A DNA stretch of 64,000 nt from Echinicola sp. 20G (GTDB lineage Bacteria; Bacteroidota; Bacteroidia; Cytophagales; Cyclobacteriaceae): positions 3,044,501-3,108,500 of the forward strand of contig NZ_AP024154.1 of the NCBI RefSeq assembly GCF_015533855.1. The letters run 5' to 3'. Under the pieces are notes generated by a model. That model saw only the letters and a program-made list of their open reading frames with translations, ran no database searches and was not told the origin of the DNA. How positions within the stretch are numbered: position 1 is the first letter of the stretch; every line of letters starts with the position of its first letter. Positions 43,452 to 52,301 of the stretch are shown here, piece by piece. The translations under genes and the position numbers were made by a program.

Positions 43452-46400
43452 CCTTTAATCGCACCAATCTGGAATTGAAATTAATTTTCAACAGGTTCAG
43501 CGGCCAAAAATTGGGCACCTTTAATCGCACCAATCTGGAATTGAAATTAAAATCATGAAGTTGGTTTGTAGGTGTAAAAATTGCCTTTAATCGCACCAAT
43601 CTGGAATTGAAATGCTTCAATGCCGCCAGTTTCATTTCCTGCTCTGGTCCTTTAATCGCACCAATCTGGAATTGAAATCAAATCGTTAGAAATGTCCCCT
43701 GAGCGTCTGGAAAACCTTTAATCGCACCAATCTGGAATTGAAATTGGTATTTCATTAGGAATTCAGGTTTAACTAAACCAACCTTTAATCGCACCAATCT
43801 GGAATTGAAATGTACCATTATGTACTTCCCTTTTGTGAGAAATTGGGCCTTTAATCGCACCAATCTGGAATTGAAATAATGAAAAAGGAAGCATCCAAGT
43901 ACCTCTACAGTCCTTTAATCGCACCAATCTGGAATTGAAATTTTGATCTTCATGTATTTCACACGAGATATTAACAGCCTTTAATCGCACCAATCTGGAA
44001 TTGAAATTTTGGCGTGCTACAGTCATAAGTTTGAAGTTCGCCCCTTTAATCGCACCAATCTGGAATTGAAATCAGGCTTTTGCCGCCGATCACGCTAATG
44101 AAACTATTCCTTTAATCGCACCAATCTGGAATTGAAATAAGGGATGAGGTGTTTGAACTGTCCTGGAATGACTTCCTTTAATCGCACCAATCTGGAATTG
44201 AAATAATGAAAAAGGAAGCATCCAAGTACCTGTATAGCGACCTTTAATCGCACCAATCTGGAATTGAAATGGAGAAAACCGCTACTGATGGACTATCAGA
44301 AGCTAACCTTTAATCGCACCAATCTGGAATTGAAATCTGGCAGAGAATACCGATCTGGAGGGTGATGTGATCCTTTAATCGCACCAATCTGGAATTGAAA
44401 TAAACTTACCTGTTGGCATTGTCCATCCATCTGGCTTTCCTTTAATCGCACCAATCTGGAATTGAAATTTATATTTAGGAATGATGTTAAATAATAAAGC
44501 ATGGCCTTTAATCGCACCAATCTGGAATTGAAATCAGGCAATATTGAAAAAAAGGGCAAAAGAGAAGGCCGCCTTTAATCGCACCAATCTGGAATTGAAA
44601 TACCACTTGTAGTCTTCTGATACTTTCCGTCTGCTCTACCTTTAATCGCACCAATCTGGAATTGAAATTGATTTTGTAGCCTTCATGAACGGAAGAAAAG
44701 GATTCCTTTAATCGCACCAATCTGGAATTGAAATCTTACAGGAGGATGGGGAACTGATGATCTCCGTTCCCTTTAATCGCACCAATCTGGAATTGAAATG
44801 AGATCCCTGACTTCAATACCTGAAGGATTCAACCCCCTTTAATCGCACCAATCTGGAATTGAAATCTCATATAAAAAGTGTTTACTCAAATAAGGGTAAA
44901 CACCCTTTAATCGCACCAATCTGGAATTGAAATAGGCAACAGAAATGGCAGATGGGCTACTGGATGACACCTTTAATCGCACCAATCTGGAATTGAAATA
45001 GACTCCCTGACTTCAATACCTGAAGGATTCAACCCTCCTTTAATCGCACCAATCTGGAATTGAAATTCGGATAACTCATATTGATATTTGGCAGTGTCGT
45101 AGCCTTTAATCGCACCAATCTGGAATTGAAATCTGCGGATGGTAACTATAAGCATATCTACAGCATGACCTTTAATCGCACCAATCTGGAATTGAAATCG
45201 GTATGTTCGCGGCCATAGTCGTGTCGGATTTTTCCTTTAATCGCACCAATCTGGAATTGAAATACTGAAGTTCTATATGGAAGTTTGTCTGTATCTACCC
45301 TTTAATCGCACCAATCTGGAATTGAAATTCAGATCAAATACCCCGTCTTTGTATTTAGGAAGTGCCTTTAATCGCACCAATGTGGAATTGAAATGAAGCT
45401 GCTGAGCCATCACCAAAAACCAGTGTCCACCTTTAATCGCACCAATGTGGAATTGAAATAAGGTTTAAGGCCTTGGAATTCAGGAAAGGACTTTGCCTTT
45501 AATCGCACCAATGTGGAATTGAAATTATGATGTTATAATCCTTTACTTCGAACAGCTTAAACCTTTAATCGCACCAATGTGGAATTGAAATTAGTCTCCA
45601 GGAGCAAATCAGACTACAGAGCATTTTCCTTTAATCGCACCAATGTGGAATTGAAATATACTAAAGCACTCATTTAGCCCCAAACAAGCAAAACCTTTAA
45701 TCGCACCAATGTGGAATTGAAATAGGGTTTATACCTGATTCCGTGAATATGCTTTCACCCTTTAATCGCACCAATGTGGAATTGAAATAAGTCAGGCACT
45801 TTAGCCTCCAAGAAGGCATTGAGCCCTTTAATCGCACCAATCTGGAATTGAAATGGGACTGGGAAAAAGAAGTTCCTAAAACATTTGGCCTTTAATCGCA
45901 CCAATCTGGAATTGAAATACCATATATTGAGACCTGTTCTTGAACTTCCTCTCTCCTTTAATCGCACCAATGTGGAATTGAAATAGAAGGAAAAGAAGGG
46001 GATCGAGGAGGAAGCAGACCCCTTTAATCGCACCAATGTGGAATTGAAATCTGCAGGAAGATTGCAGGCATTCGTTCTCCTCTAAACCTTTAATCGCACC
46101 AATGTGGAATTGAAATGAACCGATACCCAGCTGGGAGGAATGGAAAGCCTCCCCTTTAATCGCACCAATGTGGAATTGAAATGTGCCATTGAAATTTTGA
46201 GTAATTAGTTGCTTTAGCCCTTTAATCGCACCAATGTGGAATTGAAATCTGATCCTTGGACAAATCTCCCATAACGAGACAATTCCTTTAATCGCACCAA
46301 TGTGGAATTGAAATAAGTCAGGCACTTTAGCCTCCAAGAAGGCATTGAGCCCTTTAATCGCACCAATCTGGAATTGAAATAGCTCTATCACATTGGAATT

Positions 46401-46643
46401 GAATTTGGAGAAGTTCCCTTTAATCGCACCAATCTGGAATTGAAATTTTAGTCCTGAAGAGATTTGGCACTTTGATACCTACCTTTAATCGCACCATTGT
46501 GGAATTGAAATACTTTAAAAGAAGGGAAATCACTTCGGATAATATCCCTTTAATCGCACCAATATGGAATTGAAATGGTCCAACAGTTGATCATAATGCT
46601 CATTGGTTTTCAGCCTTTAATCGCACCAATGTGGAATTGAAAT
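43452..46643 (+). CRISPR. CRISPR array 2, 49 repeats and 48 spacers
   Basis: 30-base repeats begin CCTTTAATCGCACCA and end TGGAATTGAAAT; spacers are mostly 34-38 bases. I counted 49 repeats from 43452 to 46614. Repeats 1-29 read CCAATCTGG, 30-36 CCAATGTGG, 37-38 CTGG again, 39-44 GTGG, 45-46 CTGG; 47 (CCATTGTGG), 48 (CCAATATGG) and 49 (GTGG) are at the degenerate, leader-distal end. Spacers 7 and 12, 21 and 24, and 36 and 44 are related pairs, the last identical. The leader side is at cas2, so the newest spacers are those near 43.5 kb. The array uses the same Cas6 as array 1. Confidence 0.98.
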
Positions 46644-47398
46644 CACCCTGACTGGGTGGGGTATACCACTTTACCTAAATATCCAGGGAAATTGTAATTC
46701 CTATTTTGGCGAACGAATTATAATCTTGGAACCTGGAAATAGAATAGAGGAGACGTCGTGGAAACGTCTGGGGAAGGTCCAAATTTTATTTGGTGGTTAT
46801 CTTATGTTCTTTTATTCAGTGATGAGTTAATTTTTAATGGTCTTCATGAATGCTTTGCATTTCTCCCAATAGTCGGGACAGGCTATTGATGAAAAGAACC
46901 AAATCTGCCTGCAGCAGGCAGGAATCTAGGCTGTGGAGCATTCTCCAAATTGAGTAAACCTGGTTGTCGATAACAATTCTTTTGCCTCAATTTGATTTTG
47001 TGCCACTTGCTGTTGGCTAAAAATAAGTGGATCTCGCTCTGGATAGTGACGGGTGAACCGACCTCGTAAACGAAAGGGGCAGCCCTGCAAGCTGGCTACT
47101 CGCTAAAAACAGTCACAGACTGTTTTCTTTACGCTTGTCCCTCCTATATGGGGTGTTTCATTTGTTTTACCTATTTATTAGTTTTAGAGGATATGTTCAA
47201 TTGTAAATGTTTACAAGTATTTGATAAGTGTTTGAAATTAGCTTCCAATAACTTGGACTGGAGGATATATGCGCAATGCGTTTATATGCTACGTTACAAT
47301 TTGACAGCTTATCCTTTAAAAACAACGAATCAGAATTTAATTTTTCTATCTACAGGTTTTTAGATTCACTTTTGCTGAGAAATAATTAATTGAAAAAA
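46644..47398. other. Non-coding stretch after array 2
   Basis: No gene supported. It holds the right copy of the locus-flanking repeat (46662-46713), an inverted repeat GACGTC.TGG/ACGTC (46752-46770), and an element GGCTAAAAATAAGTGGATCT at 47018 that recurs at 26509 with one difference in the first 25 bases. Scattered interspersed-repeat words (CAATAGTCGGGACAGGC) also occur. Confidence 0.55.
46662..46713. repeat. Locus-flanking repeat, right copy
   Basis: Begins TATACCACTTTACCTAAATA, passes through TTGTAATTCC and ends TTTTGGCGAA. Same order and orientation as the copy at 32764-32822 on the other side of the CRISPR-Cas locus. It starts 18 bases after the last repeat. Confidence 0.4.
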
Positions 47399-48403
47399 AT
47401 GCGACATAAAATTTTAAAATGGATTATAACAACATTTTTAATAAGTGTTGTTATTTATACACTAATATCTTTAACTCTTATTTACTGGCCTATTAAACTT
47501 GAAAAAAATGTAAAGAATTATGATTACAGTTCTATAAAGGAAAACACAAATGTAGCTTTGGGAGTAGAGCAATGGGTGAAAATGAGAGATAACAAGGAGA
47601 TTTTTAGTAGAGTTTATAAAAGTCAGAGCACAGATGTAATGATTCTTATTCATGGTTCCGGTTCAGAAAGTAGATATTTGTCAGAAATTGCAAATGCAAT
47701 GGCGAGTGAAGATATTGCTACTGTAATAACACCTGATATAAGAGGGCATGGTAGAAATAAAGGGAAACGAGGTGATATCGATTTCATAGGACAACTTGAA
47801 AACGATATTGAAGATTTGATTCGATTTAGCAAGAAAAATCTTAATGCTAAAAAGGTCATTTTGGCTGGTCATTCTTCAGGTGGTGGATTTGTTTTAAGGT
47901 TTATTGGAAACCCAAAAAACAGTAATGTAGATCAAGCAATTTTAATTTCGCCCTATTTGGGATATAATTCACCAACAGTAAAACCAAATAGTGGTGGATG
48001 GGTAAAAGTAGCCTTAAAAAGAATAATCGGACTTTCAATGCTCAACAATCTAAGTATAAAAAACTTAAACCATTTACCGGTCTTGTTTTTTAATCGTCCT
48101 GAAAACATTAATGACAGTCTACAAGTACCTTCGTATTCATACAATATGACCATGAATTTTGATTCAAAAAACTATCAACAAGAGATAGCAAACATATACA
48201 TACCTTGTTTGGTTTTGGTAGGAAAAGAAGACGAAAGTTTTTATGCTGACCAATTTCCAATCGTATTTAACCCTTCCAAAAAATTTACTCAAGTAGAAAT
48301 TATGGAAAATGTAAAACATTTAGATATTGTAAGGAACAGTAAAACGGTCAGGTTGATTGAAGAGTGGAATAAAAAGAATAAAAAAACTGCACACATCAAC
48401 TAG
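47399..48403 (+). CDS. Membrane-anchored alpha/beta hydrolase (lysophospholipase/S33-like)
   Basis: 334 residues from the ATG at 47399 (a TTG lies three codons earlier). One N-terminal hydrophobic helix (ILKWIITTFLISVVIYTLIS) acts as anchor or uncleaved signal. The fold then shows MILIHGSGSESRY (oxyanion HGxG), PDIRGHGRNKGKRG, the nucleophile elbow LAGHSSGGGF with catalytic Ser, VLVGKEDESFYAD (acid) and VKHLDI (His). The complete triad suggests an active esterase or lipase. It stands alone on the + strand after the CRISPR locus; substrate is unknown. Confidence 0.85.
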   Translation: MRHKILKWIITTFLISVVIYTLISLTLIYWPIKLEKNVKNYDYSSIKENTNVALGVEQWVKMRDNKEIFSRVYKSQSTDVMILIHGSGSESRYLSEIANAMASEDIATVITPDIRGHGRNKGKRGDIDFIGQLENDIEDLIRFSKKNLNAKKVILAGHSSGGGFVLRFIGNPKNSNVDQAILISPYLGYNSPTVKPNSGGWVKVALKRIIGLSMLNNLSIKNLNHLPVLFFNRPENINDSLQVPSYSYNMTMNFDSKNYQQEIANIYIPCLVLVGKEDESFYADQFPIVFNPSKKFTQVEIMENVKHLDIVRNSKTVRLIEEWNKKNKKTAHIN

Positions 48404-48938
48404 AGCAGATCCAGCTATCTTGGAACAGGCAGTCTGGAGGATGGTTTCCTTTTTTTCATGATTGATAAGAGTTAATGAATGATCTAAAAAGTTACCTGTT
48501 CTTGGCTGCTCCTGAAACTACCGCAGGTTTTGTGCAACAAAACCTAAGCTTCAGTCGGGCTCACGGCTTGCCAAAATTTTTTTGCTTATCTGCTATCTTT
48601 GGACACAACCGACAGTTTAGCGTTTGTGAAACCCTATAAAAGCTTGGCCAGAACATTAAGCTTTTATAGGGTTTTGATGTTTCACATTAATTGTCAACCT
48701 AACTATAGTATTTATCAATCAGGTTGATCAACTTATTTTATACAATTTAAATTGTTTGATTATTTATTCATTAATCATGTTACAATTTAGCTTTTGGGCT
48801 GCTGAAGCGGCCATGAGCTTACGGCATAAACACTTTTCTGCCCACTAGGCCCTCCTTTATTCCGTTGCCACTTGGCCTTGATTGCCCTCAAGCTTTGGTG
48901 GTACCATAATTAATTTCTAACCATTAAAACGAAATGTT
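48404..48938. other. Intergenic stretch with a long perfect hairpin
   Basis: No gene. The notable element is a 17-bp perfect inverted repeat at 48629-48674. The last 100 bases before the RadC-like gene contain no obvious promoter. Confidence 0.5.
48629..48674. terminator. 17-bp perfect inverted repeat
   Basis: AAACCCTATAAAAGCTT (48629-48645) pairs without mismatch with AAGCTTTTATAGGGTTT (48658-48674) across a 12-base loop. The second arm ends in TTTT. It could be a terminator for a transcript from the hydrolase side, but it is unusually long for one. Confidence 0.5.
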
Positions 48939-49409
48939 ATGGATACCAAGAACAAAAATGTTGTTTCCAGCCATGTAGCCGAAATCGTGCTTAGCTATCG
49001 TCCTAATTCTAAAGTTTCAGAGAAGCCCCAAATCGACTCTTCTTTAACGGCCAATAAGATTTTAAGGGCTAATTGGGATGAATCGAAAATTGGGTTCATT
49101 GAAGAATTTAAGGTTATTCTACTCAACAGGGCAAACCGGGTGCTTGGAATTATCAATGCCTCCTCTGGCGGATCAGCAGGAACCGTAGTGGATTTAAAGG
49201 TGATATTCGGAGCTGCCATGAAGGCTTCAGCATCGGCCATGATCATAGCCCATAACCATCCCTCTGGGAATTTGAAGCCTAGTGAACAGGATAAAAGATT
49301 GACTGAAAAGATGGTTAAAGCAGGAAGACTACTTGAATTGCCAGTTATCGACCATGTTATTGTTACTTCTGAGAGTTATTATTCATTCGCAGATGAAGGA
49401 GGGCTGTAA
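48939..49409 (+). CDS. RadC-like JAB domain protein
   Basis: 156 residues, essentially the MPN/JAB half of RadC without the N-terminal helix-hairpin-helix. The JAMM metal motif is intact: AMIIAHNHPSGNLKPSEQD, preceded by the conserved RANRVLGIINASSGGSAGTV strand-turn. The C-terminus reads LPVIDHVIVTSESYYSFADE, as in RadC. Short RadC-like proteins of this kind are frequent on integrated elements in Bacteroidota; a repair role is not established for them. A terminator overlaps its stop codon. The nearby integrase remnant and tRNA fragment fit a mobile origin. Confidence 0.9.
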   Translation: MDTKNKNVVSSHVAEIVLSYRPNSKVSEKPQIDSSLTANKILRANWDESKIGFIEEFKVILLNRANRVLGIINASSGGSAGTVVDLKVIFGAAMKASASAMIIAHNHPSGNLKPSEQDKRLTEKMVKAGRLLELPVIDHVIVTSESYYSFADEGGL

Positions 49410-49424
49410 GGCCCTTTTTTTATT
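49400..49424 (+). terminator. Rho-independent terminator of the RadC-like gene
   Basis: AGGGC (49400-49404) and GCCCT form a stem around TGTAAG, followed by seven T residues. The stop codon TAA lies in the loop. Confidence 0.75.
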
Positions 49425-49643
49425 TACTAATGCCCCAAATTAAATTGTTTTTAGTCAAATCGTTTATATCTGGAATTTGCATTTATGGATAATATCAAAG
49501 AAAGTTCCCCAAATTGGTCCGGAAATATCCCAATTGGATATAACAATATTAATTATAAAAAGTTATTATTTTTTATTAAGTTTAATCACTTAAAGATATA
49601 ACTATTAGTGAATAATTGCTAAGTTTAAAAAAACTATCAACTA

Positions 49644-50762
49644 ATGTATTCTAGAACAATTAAACCTGTCATTGAAAATAAGATAGGGAAAGGAAAAGCC
49701 ATCATTATTATTGGCCCTCGCCAAGTGGGAAAGACTACTTTACTGAAAGAATTACTTATTGATAAACCGCATTTGTTTCTCGATGGGGATGATCCGGTTG
49801 TACGAGGCTTATTGGACAGTCCTAATACTGAACAAATTCGATCTATTATCGGCAAGAATAAAATGGTGTTTATCGATGAGGCGCAAAGAATATCTGGAAT
49901 TGGTTTAACCCTAAAGATAATTACCGACCAGTTTAAAGATGTTCAGCTTTTGGTAAGTGGATCATCTTCATTTGACTTGTCCCATGCATTAAACGAGCCT
50001 TTGACTGGAAGAAAGTGGGAGTATGAACTGTTACCAATAAGTTGGGAGGAATTTGAAAATTACCATGGATATCTAGTTTCCGAACAGCAATTGGAAAATA
50101 GATTGTTATATGGATTCTATCCTGATGTTCTTAATAATCCCGGAGAAGAGAAGGAAATACTATTGCAGCTTGTTAATAGCTATTTATATAGGGATATCCT
50201 AGCCTTTTCTAATATAAGAAAACCAGAGGTTTTAGAAAAGTTGGTGCAGGCACTGGCACTTCAGGTAGGTAGTGAAGTAAATTATAATGAACTGGCTCAA
50301 ACAGTTGGCGTTGATAAAAATACTGTTTCAAACTATATTGATATTTTGGAAAAAGGCTTTGTTGTTTATCGACTAAATAGCTTTAGTCGAAACTTAAGAA
50401 ATGAGATCAAAAAGAATAAGAAAATCTACTTTTATGATAATGGAGTACGAAATACAATCCTTGGGAATTTCAATAGCCTGGAACTAAGACAGGACACTGG
50501 TGCATTATGGGAAAACTTTCTGATCACAGAACGTAAAAAACAAATCACCTATAAGAATACTTTTGCAAAAGACTATTTTTGGAGGACAAAGCAACAACAA
50601 GAGGTGGATTTAGTGGAGGAAAAAGATGGTGAACTTACTGGCTATGAATTTAAATGGAGTGGAAAAAAACGTATAAAACTTCCAAAGACTTTTGTAGAGG
50701 CATATGGAGCAAATGAGAAAATTGTTACCCGAGAAAATTTCAGAGAATTTGTTATTATCTAG
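49644..50762 (+). CDS. AAA ATPase with DUF4143 domain
   Basis: 372 residues. N-terminal AAA_14 ATPase: Walker A GPRQVGKTTLLKELL near residues 24-38, Walker B MVFIDEAQRISG near 74, sensor QLLVSGSSSFDLS and the GRKWEYELLPISWEEF motif. A winged-helix segment follows (NELAQTVGVDKNTVSNYIDI), then the DUF4143 domain with IYFYDNGVRNTIL, GALWENFLITERKKQ and the nuclease-like EVDLVEEKDGELTGYEFKWS, in which D...E-x-K recalls a PD-(D/E)xK core. Family function is unclear; it is common and often accessory. Stands alone on the + strand. Confidence 0.9.
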   Translation: MYSRTIKPVIENKIGKGKAIIIIGPRQVGKTTLLKELLIDKPHLFLDGDDPVVRGLLDSPNTEQIRSIIGKNKMVFIDEAQRISGIGLTLKIITDQFKDVQLLVSGSSSFDLSHALNEPLTGRKWEYELLPISWEEFENYHGYLVSEQQLENRLLYGFYPDVLNNPGEEKEILLQLVNSYLYRDILAFSNIRKPEVLEKLVQALALQVGSEVNYNELAQTVGVDKNTVSNYIDILEKGFVVYRLNSFSRNLRNEIKKNKKIYFYDNGVRNTILGNFNSLELRQDTGALWENFLITERKKQITYKNTFAKDYFWRTKQQQEVDLVEEKDGELTGYEFKWSGKKRIKLPKTFVEAYGANEKIVTRENFREFVII

Positions 50763-51444
50763 TATGATTCTTTGTGGGCAAAATAGTGTTAGTAGTTGAA
50801 AGAGAATAAAGAGGCAAGGATGACTCTTTATTACCCATGCAAATTATAGATGAGACTATGTAAATATGGCTAAAATTATTGGTCATTTTACACCCGTTAA
50901 GTTAATGGGAAGTCTCAATAATTGGCGGAGATATGATGGAAATAAAATATGGTTGAAATTATCCTGGACTTTTAACCGAAGTAATTTGAAAGTAAAATTC
51001 GATAGTTCGAAAATTTTTATATATTTGTGGTATAATGGAAGATTATAGGCCTTAAAATAAATTTGAGAGCAATTAGGTGACAAGATATTTTTAGATACAA
51101 TTAACTTGTTGATTTATAGTGTTTTATGATATAAGGTTCGAGTCCCGCCACTCCGACAAAATGGAGTGCAATTCCAACCAAAACCCTTCAGATCGTATGA
51201 TTTGGAGGGTTTGATGTTTTTTATACCACAAAAAACATCAAACAATTTCAAGGAAAATGAGACCTATTCGGTGACCTTTTTAATTTCTTAAATTAGGTCA
51301 CCAGTTAGAGCTTAACTTGTGATATTCATTGAGTTCCTGATCTCTGATTTTGGGTGTTTTTGAGCCGTTTTGGGCTTTAAAACTGTTCATTCTGGTGACC
51401 TTTTTTGAACAAAAGGAATCAGATCAACCAAAATATTATTAAGA
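50763..51444. other. Intergenic stretch holding a tRNA fragment and hairpins
   Basis: No intact gene. It contains the tRNA 3'-end-like segment (51136-51158), a hairpin AAACCCTTCAGATC/GATTTGGAGGGTTT (51180-51213), a second perfect 11-bp hairpin TGATGTTTTTT/AAAAAACATCA (51211-51240), and the upstream region of the integrase remnant. The hairpins look like the native terminator of a tRNA transcript. Confidence 0.55.
51136..51158 (+). other. tRNA 3'-end fragment, probable attachment site
   Basis: GGTTCGAGTCCCGCCACTCC and the following GAC match the T-loop (TTCGAGT) and acceptor 3' strand of a bacterial tRNA. No D-arm or anticodon arm precedes it, so it is a fragment. Such 3' duplicates mark integration of tyrosine-recombinase elements; the truncated integrase begins about 290 bases downstream. 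The acceptor strand would pair with a 5' end like CGGAGTG, but I cannot name the tRNA with confidence. Confidence 0.6.
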
Positions 51445-52116
51445 ATGAGATATTCAAAAACCTTTGGTATTCAGTTTATTATCCGACAAAACAAACTTGA
51501 TGAAAATGGTTTGACTCCCGTAAGGGCTCGAATTACAGTTGATGGAAAACGTGCTGAAATCTCTGTAAAGAAGAAAATACTTCCCAGTCTTTGGGATCAC
51601 GGAAGGGGAAAAATAAGAGGTAATAACCCTGAGTCTAGAAATTTTAATCGCTTTCTTGAGCATGTAAGGGCAAGGGTTTTGGAATGCTATCAAGAACTTT
51701 TTATTGAAAAAAAGACTATTACCCCGGAAGCAATTAAAAATAGATTTTTGGGGATTGAGGAAGAGAAACATACATTGATGGAACTTATTGATTTTCACAA
51801 TACCCAAAATATCGGGGTTCTTGCAAAGGGTACACTGAAAAATTACAAAACTACAGAAAGGCACCTTCTGGAATTTCTTAAAACCAAGAAAAGGAAAACA
51901 GATATTTCTTTATCGGAAATCGATTATAAGTTCATAACTGATTATGAGCACCATCTCAGGACTTTCAAACCAAAAGATCATAAACGCAGGGCGGTGGCCA
52001 ATAATGGGGTAATGAAACATTTGATTAGATTAAAAAAGATATTGACGCTTGCCATTAAAAAGGACAAAAAAATCCATTACCCAATAATTAGTTTTGTTAC
52101 AAGAAGGGAAAAATGA
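51445..52116 (+). CDS. Tyrosine recombinase/integrase, truncated before catalytic domain
   Basis: 223 residues. Residues about 8-95 form the Arm-type DNA-binding domain of Bacteroidota integrases (GIQFIIRQNKLDENGLTPVR, ISVKKKILPSLWDHGRGKIR). Residues about 110-210 form the SAM-like core-binding domain (TLKNYKTTERHLLEFLKTKK, ITDYEHHLRTFKP). The protein then stops; the C-terminal half with the R...HxxR...Y catalytic residues is absent, and no downstream frame continues it. The usual length is about 400 residues, so this is a disabled remnant of an integrated element. Confidence 0.85.
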   Translation: MRYSKTFGIQFIIRQNKLDENGLTPVRARITVDGKRAEISVKKKILPSLWDHGRGKIRGNNPESRNFNRFLEHVRARVLECYQELFIEKKTITPEAIKNRFLGIEEEKHTLMELIDFHNTQNIGVLAKGTLKNYKTTERHLLEFLKTKKRKTDISLSEIDYKFITDYEHHLRTFKPKDHKRRAVANNGVMKHLIRLKKILTLAIKKDKKIHYPIISFVTRREK

Positions 52117-52301
52117 ATTTTTCTTTCACTTACTACGGACAATTGTCTATTGTTTAGCTTTTCAGATTCAGAAAAAAAAATCAAGTATTTATGTATCTAG
52201 TTACATTTATTCACTAACTTTGTGTTACCGGTTACATTGTTTGGGTTTGGATCGCCTCTATTTTCCTGAAATTTAGGTGTAAGCGGTAGTTTAAAAAGTT
52301 A

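Noticed and set aside
33181..46391. Several frames inside both CRISPR arrays
   Set aside because: Their peptides repeat FNS(R/T)LV(R/Q)LK or FQ(F)(Q/H)IGAIKG, which are translations of the repeats. No gene.
46381..46416. Spacer 45 contains TTGGAATTGAAT, similar to the repeat end
   Set aside because: Only about a dozen bases match and spacer length is normal, so it is not a hidden repeat.
51136..51158. Possible complete tRNA gene
   Set aside because: No acceptor 5' strand, D-arm or anticodon arm can be found upstream; only the 3' end is present.
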